The notes beneath the pieces are model-generated. The model worked only from the letters and a program-made list of their open reading frames with translations, did no database searches and was not told the origin of the DNA. Below are positions 36,771-46,530 of a DNA stretch of 64,000 bases, piece after piece. The position numbers were made by a program, and so were the translations under genes. Numbering within the stretch: position 1 is the first letter of the stretch; each line of letters opens with the position of its first letter. Source of the DNA: Caulobacteraceae bacterium (lineage in GTDB: Bacteria; Pseudomonadota; Alphaproteobacteria; Caulobacterales; Aquidulcibacteraceae); assembly GCA_016703335.1 (NCBI GenBank), contig JADJCG010000010.1:1-64000 (forward strand), read 5' to 3'.

Positions 36771-37766
36771 ATGAAGGCCGAAAAGCCCACCGCCGAACTC
36801 GACAAAGAACCCGGCGCCCCGCACCCGCGGGAGACGTTCTCGTTCGTTGGTCACGAGGCCGAGGAAGAAGCGTTTGCTGAGGGCCTGCGCGGTGGGCGTA
36901 TGCACCACGCTTGGTTGCTCGCCGGGCCGAAGGGTTTGGGCAAAGCGACGCTCGCATATCGTGTGGCGCGGGCTGGGCTTGGCGCAAAGCGCATTGGTCC
37001 ACGGCCGTTGGATGTAGATCCGGAAGATCCGATCGCGCGGCGCGTGATGGCGCTCTCGCATCCGGATCTCTTCGTGCTCCGTCGCGGGTTGAATGATCGC
37101 GGCAAGCCGCGTCGTGAGATTGCGGTCGATGACGCGCGTGAGCTTGGTCACTTCTTTTCGCTAGCGCCGTCTGAAGGCGGCATGCGTGTCGCGATCGTAG
37201 ATGCGGTCGACGATCTCAATCGAAACGCCGCGAACGCGATCTTGAAGACCCTTGAAGAACCGCCGGCGCGATCGATCTTGCTGCTCGTGTGTCACGCGCC
37301 AGGCGCGATCTTGCCGACGATCCGTTCGCGCTGCCGCCGCTTGGCGCTGCGGACGCTGAGCGATGATGAGGTGAAGAAAGCTAGCGGCGCTGATGCGGGC
37401 ATCGTTGCGCTCGCAAAGGGCCGTCCTGGCCGTGCGATCGCGTTGAAGGCCCAAGGCGTGGATACGGCAGGTGCTGATCCCAAGCGCGCGTACTCTGAGA
37501 TTGCGCGCGGCGCGTCGGCGGCATTGCTTGGCGGGCTTTACGATAAGATGAGCGGCGAGCCGTTTGAGAAGCTCGCGGGCGTGCTTGAGCTTGCCGGCGA
37601 ATGGACGCGTGCAGCGGGCGTCGAGCAGGGTGGCGAGCAATGGGCTGAGGCTTGGTCCGCGCTGGAGACTCTGCGCGGCGAAGCTGAGGGGCTCGATATG
37701 GATCCGCGCCACGCGCTCGCGCGTGCTGCAGGCGTGCTCGATCGCGCTGGAGCGTCGCGCCGGTGA
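36771..37766 (+). CDS. holB: DNA polymerase III delta-prime subunit
   Basis: The 331-residue intact frame contains HHAWLLAGPKGLGKATLAYRVA (P-loop-like), DDARELGHFFSLAPSEGG, AANAILKTLEEPPARSILLLVCH and the sensor region PTIRSRCRRL typical of delta-prime in the clamp loader. The zinc cysteines of some homologues are absent. It lies between the carboxypeptidase and tatD, overlapping the latter as GTGA. In many relatives tmk precedes and metG follows holB; neither is here. Confidence 0.9.
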   Translation: MKAEKPTAELDKEPGAPHPRETFSFVGHEAEEEAFAEGLRGGRMHHAWLLAGPKGLGKATLAYRVARAGLGAKRIGPRPLDVDPEDPIARRVMALSHPDLFVLRRGLNDRGKPRREIAVDDARELGHFFSLAPSEGGMRVAIVDAVDDLNRNAANAILKTLEEPPARSILLLVCHAPGAILPTIRSRCRRLALRTLSDDEVKKASGADAGIVALAKGRPGRAIALKAQGVDTAGADPKRAYSEIARGASAALLGGLYDKMSGEPFEKLAGVLELAGEWTRAAGVEQGGEQWAEAWSALETLRGEAEGLDMDPRHALARAAGVLDRAGASRR

Positions 37767-38554
37767 CGCTTCTGATCGACAGCCACGTGAACTTGCATCA
37801 CCACAGCTTCGACGAAGACCGCGAAGCGGTGATCCAGCGTGCGCGTGACGCCGGCGTCGGCCGCATGATCACGATTTGCGATAAGGTCGAAAACTTCGGC
37901 CAAGTCATCGCGATTGCTGAACGGCATGACGACATCTACGCCAGCGTTGGCGCGCATCCGCATTATGCCAAGGACCATCTCGATCTGACGGCTGAGCGGC
38001 TGGTCGAGCTTGGGAAGCACGAGAGGGTGGTTGGAGTAGGGGAAACTGGTCTCGATCAGCACTACAAACACAGCCCGTTCGAAGACCAAGTCCAAGTCTT
38101 CCGCGCGCACGCAAAAGCCGCGCATGCGCTCGATAAAACGCTGATCATCCATACGCGCGAAGCGGACGAGGCGATGGCGCAGATGTTGGAAGAGGAGGCA
38201 GGGAAGGGCCCGCTTCGGATTTTGATGCACTGCTATACGAGTGGCGCTGAACTCGCGCGCCGTGCGCTGGCGCTGGGCGCCTACATTTCGTTCTCTGGCA
38301 TCATGACGTTCAAGAACGCGAACGACGTGCGCGCTATCGCCAGCGAGACACCACTCAATCGCATTATCGCTGAGACCGATTGCCCATATCTGACCCCTAT
38401 TCCTTACCGCGGTCAGCGCTGCGAGCCGATGCACGTCGCGCACGTGCAAAGCGCGTTCGCGAGGTTGAGAGGGCTTGAGGAGGAGGAGGCGAGCGCCCTG
38501 CTCGCCGATAACTTCCATCGCCTCTTCCCAACTATACCGCGTGTGAAGTCATGA
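37763..38554 (+). CDS. tatD: TatD-family metal-dependent hydrolase
   Basis: The 263-residue intact frame starts at GTG 37763, overlapping the holB stop. The N-terminal motif reads DSHVNLHHHSF instead of the common DTHCHL form; the HVN variant is one I associate with Caulobacter-type homologues. GVGETGLDQHY, LIIHTREAD, MHCYTSG and ETDCPYLTPIP give the other metal-ligand motifs of the TIM-barrel DNase family. It is thought to act as a 3'-5' exonuclease or deacylase. The stop overlaps the next start as ATGA. Confidence 0.9.
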   Translation: MTLLIDSHVNLHHHSFDEDREAVIQRARDAGVGRMITICDKVENFGQVIAIAERHDDIYASVGAHPHYAKDHLDLTAERLVELGKHERVVGVGETGLDQHYKHSPFEDQVQVFRAHAKAAHALDKTLIIHTREADEAMAQMLEEEAGKGPLRILMHCYTSGAELARRALALGAYISFSGIMTFKNANDVRAIASETPLNRIIAETDCPYLTPIPYRGQRCEPMHVAHVQSAFARLRGLEEEEASALLADNFHRLFPTIPRVKS

Positions 38555-39372
38555 GCGGCACGCTGCGCGTCACCATCCTTGGCTGCGGCTCCTCCGGCGG
38601 CGTTCCGCGCGCGACTGGCGATTGGGGGGTCTGTGATCCGAACGAGCCGAAGAACCGGCGCACGCGCTGCGGGATTATGCTGCAGAAGTGGCGCGGGCAG
38701 GCGACGACACCGTCAGAGGCCACCACTGTCCTGATCGACACGCCGCCGGAGCTGCGCCAGCAGCTGGCCGAGGCGGGGCCATCGCATCTCGACGCGGTGC
38801 TCATCAGCCACGACCACGCCGACCAGATCCACGGCTTCGACGACATCCGAGCCTTCTTCATCAAGCAGCGCAAACAGATCCCGACATGGATCGACGCCTC
38901 AACGCGCGCGAGCTTCATGCAGCGCTTCGGCTATTGCTTCGTCAGCGAGAGCGGCTACCCGGCGATCGCGCGCGACGCTGGCCACATGACGCCGCTGATC
39001 CAGGTGGAGATCGATGGCCCAGGCGGCAGGCTTGAAGTGCTGCCGCTCGAACAGGACCACGGCTTCTCAAAGTCGCTCGGCTTTCGCGCTGGGCCGATCG
39101 CATATTCGAACGATCTCGTCGCGATGCCCGAGACAACCTTCGCGCACCTTGATGGCCTGCAACTGTGGATCGTCGATGCGCTGCGCGACACGCCGCATCC
39201 GACGCATGCGCACGTCGGGCGTGCGTTGGAATGGATCGAGCGGCTGAAGCCAGCACGGTCGGTCCTGACGAACATGCACATCGATCTCGACTATCAGGCG
39301 CTGCGGGCGCGACTGCCAGCAAGCGTTGAACCGGCGTACGATGGTTGGGCCGGCAACTACGAGGTGACCTGA
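38551..39372 (+). CDS. MBL-fold metallohydrolase (PhnP-like)
   Basis: The intact 273-residue product begins LRVTILGCGSSGGVPRATGDWG, with cysteines (VCDPNEPKNRRTRC) as in PhnP-like enzymes, then SHDHADQIHGFDDIR as the HxHxDH metal motif and LEQDHGFSKSLGFR further on. PhnP hydrolyses cyclic phosphodiesters; tatD-linked homologues of this type are common but their substrate is not known. It is translationally coupled to tatD and is the last gene of the dac-holB-tatD run. Confidence 0.88.
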   Translation: MSGTLRVTILGCGSSGGVPRATGDWGVCDPNEPKNRRTRCGIMLQKWRGQATTPSEATTVLIDTPPELRQQLAEAGPSHLDAVLISHDHADQIHGFDDIRAFFIKQRKQIPTWIDASTRASFMQRFGYCFVSESGYPAIARDAGHMTPLIQVEIDGPGGRLEVLPLEQDHGFSKSLGFRAGPIAYSNDLVAMPETTFAHLDGLQLWIVDALRDTPHPTHAHVGRALEWIERLKPARSVLTNMHIDLDYQALRARLPASVEPAYDGWAGNYEVT

Positions 39373-39562
39373 TGGCGTCGATTTCGTGCCGCGTTGCGGC
39401 AGTCTTGGTGATCTGGGCTGTTGGCCCGGTTCATGGCCGTCACGACCACGATCGGCGGTGAGGCTGCTCGAACGTGCGAAGGCGCGTAAGCTCATCCGGC
39501 GGGATTCGAGCCATCTAGATCAGATGCATCGCTTCCCATAATCTATCTTATGCGAGAGATGT

Positions 39563-40406
39563 ATGGCGGGACAAGTAGCTGATAAGATACGAAAAAAGAG
39601 CGCTGAAACCCTCGCCCGCACCGCGGCTGCAACACAGTCCGTGCTCGATGTGATGGCCCAGTTGCGCAATCCGAACGGCGGCTGCCCATGGGATATTGAG
39701 CAGAACTTCGCGACCATCGCCCCGTACACAATCGAAGAAGCTTACGAGGTCGCTGACGCGATCGAGCGCAACGACATATGCCGGCACTCAAAGAAGAGCT
39801 GGGTGACCTCCTCTTCCAAGTCGCCTTCCACGCGCGCATGGCCGAGGAGCAAGGCGCGTTTGATTTTGCCGACGTCGCCCAAGCGCTCGCAGACAAGATG
39901 ATCGAACGCCATCCGCACGTGTTCAGCGAAGCCGGCGACGGCCGCAGCGCCGAACAGCAGACGGTCGCGTGGGAAACGCTGAAGGCCGAGAAGCGCGCCG
40001 CGAAAGGCGCACCTTCGCTCCTGGACGATGTTGCGATGGCGCTCCCTGCTCTCATGCGCGCTGAGAAGCTAACCAAGCGCGCCGCCCGTATCAACTTCGA
40101 TTGGCCAACGCCTGAGCCAGTGTTGGAGAAACTCGAAGAGGAACTGGCGGAGCTGAAGGACGCGCGCGCGTCTGGTGATCAGGAACACGTCGCTGAGGAG
40201 ATGGGCGACATCTTGTTCGTGATGGCGAACCTGGCGCGCAAGCTGAAGGTCGATCCGGAGGAAGCACTCGGCGCGCCAACGCCAAGTTCACGCGCCGGTT
40301 TCAGTACATCGAGGGCAAGCTGGCCGAGCAAGGCCGGACGGGCCCACAGCCGCTGGACGATATGGAGGCGCTTTGGCTGGAAGCTAAGCGGGCCGAGAAG
40401 CGCTGA
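39563..40406 (+). CDS. mazG: Nucleoside triphosphate pyrophosphohydrolase MazG (two frame slips)
   Basis: The first frame reads LDVMAQLRNPNGGCPWDIEQNFATIAPYTIEEAYEVADAI. After a slip near 39,775 it continues LKEELGDLLFQVAFHARMAEE, with the EExxE-type metal motif, and later LEEELAELKDARASGDQEHVAEEMGDILF for the second MazG domain. After a slip near 40,275 it ends KFTRRFQYIEGKLAEQGRTG...KRAEKR at TGA 40404. The span is 281 codons, normal for the two-domain protein. It removes abnormal or excess NTPs. The gene stands alone. Confidence 0.92.
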
Positions 40407-40484
40407 GGCGCTCAAACGCGGTCTTAACCGGTACGGGGTACACTCGGCCTGTTCAGCTCCATTGGAGCGGCAGGAACGGGCCTC

Positions 40485-40874
40485 ATGTCCTCGACGGTTA
40501 CCAACACCCTCCGTGCGCGCAGCGATCGGTTTGAGCCCGAGGTTGAACCAGACCCGGCTGAGCAGCGGAAGCTCCGTGGTCACCTCGATCAGATCGACTA
40601 CGTCGCTTACGCCGCCAATCGCGCCGTGGTCGGCCAAGCGTTGGCCAGCGTTGAGTTGCGCGCGTTCGAGCGCGTCGCCATCGCTACGGCGCATGCCCGC
40701 GCCAACTGGATCACAACGGTCGTGAAAATGACCGAGACCGGGGCTGCACTCTCGGCCGAGCAAATCACGCAAGTGGCGGCCCTACGCATCGCCTTCGATG
40801 AAATGACCGAAGCCTACGACGCCATGCGCCGGCTCGTTGAGCGCGGCTATATGCATTACCAACCGAAGCCGTAG
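40485..40874 (+). CDS. Hypothetical protein, 129 aa
   Basis: The intact frame starts MSSTVTNTLRARSDRFEPE. The product is acidic, largely helical (residues 30-120), and ends RGYMHYQPKP. No transmembrane segment or known domain is evident. It is followed by a membrane-anchored unknown in the same direction. Confidence 0.6.
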   Translation: MSSTVTNTLRARSDRFEPEVEPDPAEQRKLRGHLDQIDYVAYAANRAVVGQALASVELRAFERVAIATAHARANWITTVVKMTETGAALSAEQITQVAALRIAFDEMTEAYDAMRRLVERGYMHYQPKP

Positions 40875-40936
40875 CGCAGCGCTAGCCAAGGTCTGTAGCG
40901 AGTGCGAGGTTCTCCCACGGGCGTGGGGAGCTTTAG

Positions 40937-41702
40937 ATGATTCTGCGGCGCATCCGCGAGCACGTCGGCACGCATAATTGGTTTGCCGTGGGCATCGATC
41001 TGGTGATCGTCGTCGGCGTCTTCCTTGGCACACAGGTCAGCAACTGAACGTTGAGCGCCCGCGCACGAAGTTGGCGACACCTACCGCGCGCGCATCGTCC
41101 GCGATCTGGAGAACAACCAGAGCGACCTAGAGAGCCGTGGCGTCTACTTCACTCAAGTCCGTAGCTTTGCCCTACAGGTGCTGGGCGACCTCGACGGGAC
41201 CGCCCGCATTCCCGACGAACAATTCCTGATCGCCGCCTACCAGGCCACGCAAATCTATCCGCGCCCGCTCACACGCGGCGCGTACGACGAAATCCAGTCC
41301 GTCGGCGCGCTCGATGCGCTGGGTAATGTCAGCCGGCGCGACAACATCGCCAACTATTACGTCGCAGTAGAAACGAGCGAAGCCACGTTCCGCAACGTCC
41401 CGGCCTATCGAGAGATCGTCCGCCGCTCCATCCCGTATCGCGTCCAAGCGCGCATTCGCGAAGCGTGCGCTGAGGTAATGACGACGACCACGACAGGGCT
41501 CGCGCGGCTCACGCTGCCCGGAGACTGCACGCTTGGAATCGACCGCACGGAGCTGGCGCGAGCTGCCGCACGCGTGCGGGCTACGCCCGGGTTAGAGCTG
41601 GATGTCACACGCTTGCTGGCTGATGTGGATCAGAAGCTCATCCAAACGGAGCGTTCGCAGGAGCGCGCAGCGCTGCTCTCCGGCGAACTTTTGGATCGCT
41701 AG
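40937..41702 (+). CDS. DUF6090-like membrane-anchored protein (one frame slip)
   Basis: From ATG 40937 the N-terminus IREHVGTHNWFAVGIDLVIVVGVFLGTQVSN is a single transmembrane anchor with the pattern NWxAVxIDxxIVVxGVFxGxQVxN, which I know from DUF6090-type proteins. After a slip near 41,040 the body reads YRARIVRDLENNQSDLESRGVYFTQVRSFAL and continues in one frame to LLSGELLDR at TAG 41700. It is about 255 residues, with the body on one side of the inner membrane. The function is unknown. Confidence 0.65.
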
Positions 41703-41723
41703 CACGTCAGTCGTCGATAGAGT

Positions 41724-41842
41724 CCTCCCTTGCGGAGAAGGGTTAGGGGGCCGAGGGGTGTTCAATTGAGCAGGCGCCTTGCACGTCTGAACGCCCCTCA
41801 CCCGGTCCCGCTTTCGGCGACCACCCTCTCCGCAAGAGAGGG
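41724..41842. repeat. REP/MITE-like large inverted repeat
   Basis: The ends CCTCCCTTGCGGAGAAGGGT and ACCCTCTCCGCAAGAGAGGG pair, as do the inner arms GAGGGGTGTTCA and TGAACGCCCCTC, so the 119-base element folds into one long hairpin with a loop near 41,775. Such CCCTCTCC-type palindromes are widespread in proteobacterial intergenic regions. Confidence 0.8.
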
Positions 41843-41879
41843 TTTGTTCGCGTCAACCGGAGCGGTTGGCATCACCGCT

Positions 41880-42514
41880 TCAACGCCCAAACGGCACGAC
41901 CCGTTTATCGACGTCGTGCCCGATGTCCGCAGCGGCCAAGATACGCGATGCTGGCTTTAGCGCACCAATAGCGCGTCATTTCTTCCTCGCTCGCGCCAAA
42001 CGGCTTGTCGTTCTCCGGCACGTCGGAGATACGGCCGAGTTTAATGCCCCTCACCCATCGATCAGATAGGTCAGCGCCCGCTTCACCGCCGCCTCGCCGC
42101 CCTGGCGGATCATGTCCACCGGCATCGGCCCATGCGCCACGTTGCGAAAGCCATTGCGATAGAGTCCGCCCAGCAGCGCCCCGCCGTCGCTGTAGCCCAG
42201 ATAGGTCTTGGTCCGCGCGTCATCCGTAAGCTGCGCGATCGCCGCCTCAGCAATCCGGCACGCGCCGTAGCCGCCACGCGCGAACCACAGCGCGTCGAGC
42301 TTGGGATCGTTGGCGAATTCCACGAACGCCGCCAGCCGCGCCGCATCATCGCCGGCGAAATGACCGGCCGTGTAAAAGCATTGCTGGTGGAAATAGATCT
42401 CCGGCGCCCTGATCGAGAAACTGATCGGCGGCGAACGCCTTCACGCCGCGCAGCAAGCTCCGGCTCGATGCGCGTGCCGGGCGCGACGACGCCAATGCGG
42501 AGCGACGGGGCCAT
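41880..42514 (-). pseudogene. ldcA: LD-carboxypeptidase (S66, LdcA-like), frame slips and internal deletion
   Basis: From ATG 42514 the start MAPSLRIGVVAPGTRIEPEL, the region FANDPKLDALWFARGGYGACRI and the nucleophile loop YLGYSDGGALLGGLY are those of LD-carboxypeptidases, which recycle muropeptides by removing the terminal D-Ala. The frame slips near 42,420 and 42,345 may be sequence errors. However, after ALTYLIDG (42,060) the sequence jumps straight to KLGRISDVPENDKPFGASEEEM and IGHD, so roughly 50-60 residues, which in the family hold the catalytic glutamate, are missing. The junction carries a piece of REP-like sequence. The gene is probably inactive unless the assembly has lost bases. 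Confidence 0.7.
42045..42056. repeat. REP fragment at the ldcA deletion junction
   Basis: TGCCCCTCACCC here matches the inner arm of the inverted repeat at 41,724-41,842 (CGCCCCTCACCC at 41,792) and lies exactly where the LD-carboxypeptidase reading is broken. Confidence 0.5.
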
Positions 42515-42566
42515 GCTGTGTTCACGTCCTTCCGAAAATCAGCGTTTCTCGTCATAACCGGCACGC

Positions 42567-43974
42567 ATGAGTCAGGCAAAATCCTATTTCTTCAGCGGCG
42601 TCGGCGGCTCCGGAATGTTGCCGCTGGCGCTTATCCTGCGCGGCAAAGGCGTGACGGTCGCGGGCTCTGACCGCTCGCTCGATCAAGGCCGCTTGGGCGC
42701 GAAATTCGAATACCTGAAAGCCCAGGGCATCGACCTCTTCCCGCAAGACGGCTCGGGCCTCGTCAGCGCCGACCAGATCCTCGTCCGCTCCGCCGCGGTG
42801 GAAGACACCGTGGGCGATGTTGTCGCCGCCAAGCGCCTCGGCGCGCGCGACATGAAGCGGCCCGAGCTTTTGGCCGAACTCTTCAACGCAGCGCCCGTGC
42901 GCATCGGCGTCGCCGGCACCAGTGGCAAGAGCACCACCACCGGTATGATCGCCTGGCTGCTTCACCGCGCCGGCCGCGATCCTACGGTGATGAACGGCGC
43001 TGTGATGAAGAACTTCGTCACGCCGGACGCGCTGTTCGCCAGCGCGCTCGTCGGCCGTGGCGATGCGTTCGTGTCCGAGGTCGATGAAAGCGACGGCTCG
43101 ATCGCGCGCTATCAGCCGACGATCGCTGTCGTGAACAATATCGCGCTCGACCACAAAAGCATGGATGAACTGCGCGCGCTCTTCTCCGGCTTCGTCAACA
43201 AGGCGGAGATCGCGGTGCTGAACCTCGATAACGACGAAAACGGCGGCTTGGTCATTGCGATGCGAAGGTCCGCACCCGCACCTATGCGCTGCGCTCTGGC
43301 CTCGCCGATCTGCACTGCTCTGCGATCACGCCAGCGCCGGATAGCGTTTCGTTTGAAGTGCTGGACGAAGGACACGCGCGACAGCGGCACCGTCAATCTC
43401 ACTGTGCCTGGCGAACACAACGTCGCCAATGCGCTGGCCGCCCTCTCCGCCGCGCGAGCGTACGGACTGTCACTGAAGCAGGCCGCGACGGCGCTCAAGG
43501 GCTTCTCCGGCACAAAGCGGCGCCTCGAAGTGATCGGCAAAGCCAACAACATCACCGTCATCGACGATTTCGGGCACAACCCCGATAAAATCACCGCGAC
43601 GCTCAACACGCTGCACGCCTTCCCGGGCCGCCTGCTGATCATGTTCCAGCCGCACGGTTATGGGCCGCTGCGTCTCATGAGAAACGAGTTCATCGAGTGC
43701 TTCGCCAAGAACATGGCCGACGACGACGTGCTCATCATGCCCGACCCAGTCTATTTCGGCGGCAGCGTCGATCAAAGCGTCACCAGCGAACACATCGTCG
43801 CCGGCGTACGCGCGCGCGGGCTGCAAGCTATGGCATTCGCCGAACGCGGCGCCTGCGGCGACAAACTGCTGGAGCTCGCCGAAGCCAGGCGATCGCATCA
43901 TCGTCATGGGCGCGCGGGACGATACGCTCGGCACGTTTGCGGCTGAACTGGTGCAACGGCTTTCGCGGAAGTAG
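42567..43974 (+). CDS. mpl: Mur ligase family protein, Mpl/MurC-like (frame slips)
   Basis: The N-terminus YFFSGVGGSGMLPLALILRGKGVTVAGSD is the nucleotide-fold domain of MurC/Mpl, followed by the ATP loop GVAGTSGKSTTTGMI, EVDESDGSI and NNIALDHKS, then VPGEHNVANALAALSAARAYG and DDFGHNPDKI. Two compensating slips lie between 43,255 and 43,370, and one near 43,890 moves the true end (VMGARDDTLGTFAAEL) to TAG 43972. Mpl joins recycled murein tripeptide to UDP-MurNAc. Its divergent neighbour is an LD-carboxypeptidase of the same recycling route, which favours Mpl over MurC. Confidence 0.75.
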
Positions 43975-43983
43975 GGCGCTCCC

Positions 43984-45342
43984 CTACTCCGCTGCCGGGC
44001 GCAATTCTTCGGGTAGGGGTTCGAGTGGTGCGAAACGCGCCGCATCTTCCACCAGCAGCTCAGCGCGCAGCGTGATCACGCCATCATCGTCGCTGCGTTC
44101 TTCCAAAATTTTGCCCAGCGACGCGATCTGCGCGCGCGCGCGTCCGGCATCGTCCGGCGACAAGGTGAGGGTGACCACGCGCGTCGCTGAAAACGCCGCC
44201 CGATCGATCGCGGCGAGCAGGGCCTCCACGCCCTCCCCCGTCTCCGCCGAAAGCGCAACAGGGGGTAGGGTGGGCTGCCCCCTGCTCGGCCGCCGCCTCC
44301 GCGCGCCGCAAACGGCCCTCGCGCGTCGCGTCGTCCAACAGATCGATCTTATTCCACGCCTCAAGCACCGGCGGCGTTTTCCCGCCCGCATCCTTGGCCA
44401 ATTGCGCCAGCACGCCCAGCACGTCGGCCTTCTGCTTGTCGGTCTCGGGATGGGCGATGTCGCGCACGTGTACGAGCAAATCGGCTTCCGTCACGGCTTC
44501 CAGCGTCGCGCGGAAGCTCTCAACGAGTTCGTGCGGGAGATCGGAGATGAAACCGACGGTGTCGCTCATGATCACGGCGCGGTTGCCTGGGCAGCTTCAC
44601 CTTGCCGCGCCGTCGGGTCGAGCGTGGCGAACAGCATGTCCTCGGCGAGCACCCCCGCCCCTGTCAGCGTGTTGAACAGGGTGGATTTGCCGGCGTTGGT
44701 GTAGCCGACCAGCACGACCGCCGGCAGGCCAGCCCGCGACCGTGCGCGGCGTTGCAGGCCGCGCGTCCGGCGCACGTCATCGAGGTCTTTCTTCAACCGA
44801 ATAATGCGGTCAGCGATGATCCGGCGATCGAGTTCGATCTGGGTTTCGCCGGGGCCGCCAGTTTTACCGAGACCGCCGCGCTGGCGTTCCAAGTGTGTCC
44901 AGGTACGGACGAGTCGCGAGCGCTCGTAGCCTTGGCGTGCAAGCTCGACCTGCAGCTTGCCTTCCTTGGTGCGCGCACGCAGGCCGAAGATTTCGAGGAT
45001 CAGGCCCGTGCGGTCGACCACCTTCGCGCCGATATCGGTTTCAAGATTGCGCTGCTGCACGGGCGAGAGCGGCGCATCGATCACGATCACGCCGGCGCCA
45101 GTTTCTTCCGCTTGCTCCTTGAGGCGCTCAACGCGCCCGGCGCCCAAATAGGTGCGCGGATTGATCTGGCGGAGCGGCGCAGCTTCCGCGTGCGTCACGT
45201 CGAGCCCAAGCGCCTGCGCGAGGCCGACAGCCTCAAGCAGACGCGCTTCGCCATCGCGCACGCTTTCTGCCGCGCTCGCGAGCGGGCGCAGCACGATGGC
45301 TTTGTTCAGATCTTTGAGCGGCGTATCAGCCGTCGACTTCAT
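43984..45342 (-). CDS. hflX: GTPase HflX (frame slips)
   Basis: ATG 45342 lies inside the end of hfq (17-base overlap). The N-terminal nucleotide-binding domain (INPRTYLGAGRVERLKE ... VIDAPLSPVQQRNLE) and helical linker (GGLGKTGGPGETQIELDRR) are diagnostic for HflX. The GTPase domain has GYTNAGKST, then after a slip near 44,590 DTVGFISDLPHELVESF, and NKIDLLDD. After a slip near 44,270 the C-terminal domain ends LPEELRPAAE at 43,984. It splits stalled 70S ribosomes. It is last in the ntr-hfq operon. Confidence 0.92.
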
Positions 45343-45577
45343 CAGTCGCCTTTTCGTTCTCGAACAGCTGGACGGGTGCGCCCGGCATGATCGTCGAGAT
45401 CGCGTGCTTGTAAACCAGCTGTACCTGGCCGTCGCGGCGCAACAACACACAGAAATTGTCGAACCAGGTGACAACGCCCTGTAGTTTCACGCCATTGACG
45501 AGGAAAATCGTGAGTGGCGTCTTGGCCTTGCGGACGGCGTTGAGAAACGTGTCCTGGAGGTTTTGTTTCTTATCCAT
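45326..45577 (-). CDS. hfq: RNA chaperone Hfq
   Basis: The intact 83-residue frame reads MDKKQNLQDTFLNAVRKAKTPLTIFLVNGVKLQGVVTWFDNF, then the Sm2 motif VYKHAISTI. The proximal-face lysine/glutamine residues are present, and the C-terminal tail is short, as usual in alphaproteobacteria. The hexamer pairs small RNAs with mRNAs. It lies between dat and hflX in the leftward operon and overlaps the hflX start. Confidence 0.97.
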   Translation of the reverse strand: MDKKQNLQDTFLNAVRKAKTPLTIFLVNGVKLQGVVTWFDNFCVLLRRDGQVQLVYKHAISTIMPGAPVQLFENEKATDEVDG

Positions 45578-45687
45578 GGTGTAGCCCCATGCTTGAGTTT
45601 TATGACACCGCGACGAGACGCGCGGCTGCGATAGCAGGTATAGGGTGCGCCGCAGCGTTCGCCAACCGCAACGGAAGCGATTTGCCG

Positions 45688-46530
45688 TCAGGCGCCCAAA
45701 TAAGCGGCGCGCAAAGCTCGGTCACAGGGCCGGGCTTGCCGTCGCCAACCGGAACGCTGTCGATTGCGATCACGGAAGATCGCGGCGTTAGCGGCCCTGT
45801 GACGAACGCCTCGCGCGCGGCCTTCGCTTCAGCCAATGTGAATGGGCGCTCCTCGACCTTCATCTGCCGCTCCTGCGCCACGCGCAGCACCGCGCGCGCG
45901 TCACGCCATGCAGAATATCGTTCGAAAGCGGGCGCGTGCGCAGCCGACCTTGCGCATCCACGATCCACGCATTGGACGACGTGCCCTCGGTGATGAAGCC
46001 ATCCTCATCCACGAACCACGCCTCGAACGCGCCAGCTTCCTTCGCCGCCTGACGCTGCAAGATGTTCGGCAGCAGGTTCACCGATTTGATGTCGCGCCGC
46101 GCCCAGCGAATTTCCGGCGTCGTGATCACCTTCACGCCTGCAGCGGCGCGCTTGGCGATGGCGGCCTGATCCAAGTTCTTCGCCGTGATGATCATCGTCG
46201 GCCTGATCGGCTTGGTCGGAAAGACGTGATCGCGCGGGGCGGCGCCGCGGCTCACCTGAATATAGACGATGCCGTCGCGCACCTGATTGCGCCGCATCGT
46301 CTCGCGCATCACCAGATCAAAGACGCTTCGGTCATTGGCGGCGTGATGCGGAGTTCGGCGAGCGAGCGCTGCAGACGCGTCATATGGGCGTCGTTGTCGA
46401 ACATGCGTCCGCCGCGGATAGCCCAGACTTCGTAGATCGAATCCGCGAACTGGAAGCCACGGTCCATGATCGAGACGCGCGCGCTACGCAAAGGCACGTA
46501 GGCGCCGTTCACGTAGGCGATGCGGCTCAT
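45688..46530 (-). CDS. dat: D-amino-acid (branched-chain-like) aminotransferase, frame slips
   Basis: ATG 46530 overlaps the ntrX stop as ATGA. The fold-type IV PLP enzyme reads SRIAYVNGAYVPLRSARVSIMDRGFQFADSIYEV, then after a slip near 46,310 VYIQVSRGAAPRDHVFP, the PLP lysine in RRDIKSVNLLPNI and EAWFVDEDGFITEGTSSN. After a slip near 45,900 the C-terminus follows; one more missing base near 45,700 hides the expected end ELLRAAYLGA at TGA 45688. It is probably a D-alanine aminotransferase supplying D-Glu or D-Ala. It sits between ntrX and hfq, where trkA is found in some alphaproteobacteria. Confidence 0.88.

Noticed and set aside
39376..39465. 29-codon frame MASISCRVAAVLVIWAVG... after the MBL hydrolase gene
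   Set aside because: It looks like a stray signal-peptide start but ends at once; there is no downstream continuation in any frame that I could follow.
41805..41822. Link between the chromosomal REP element and the element's cassette repeats
   Set aside because: They share CCGCTTTCGGCGACCAC, but the REP arms, core and overall fold differ, and the shared part is itself near-palindromic, so chance or convergence is likelier.
44602..45390. 262-codon plus-strand frame
   Set aside because: It is an antisense shadow of hflX.
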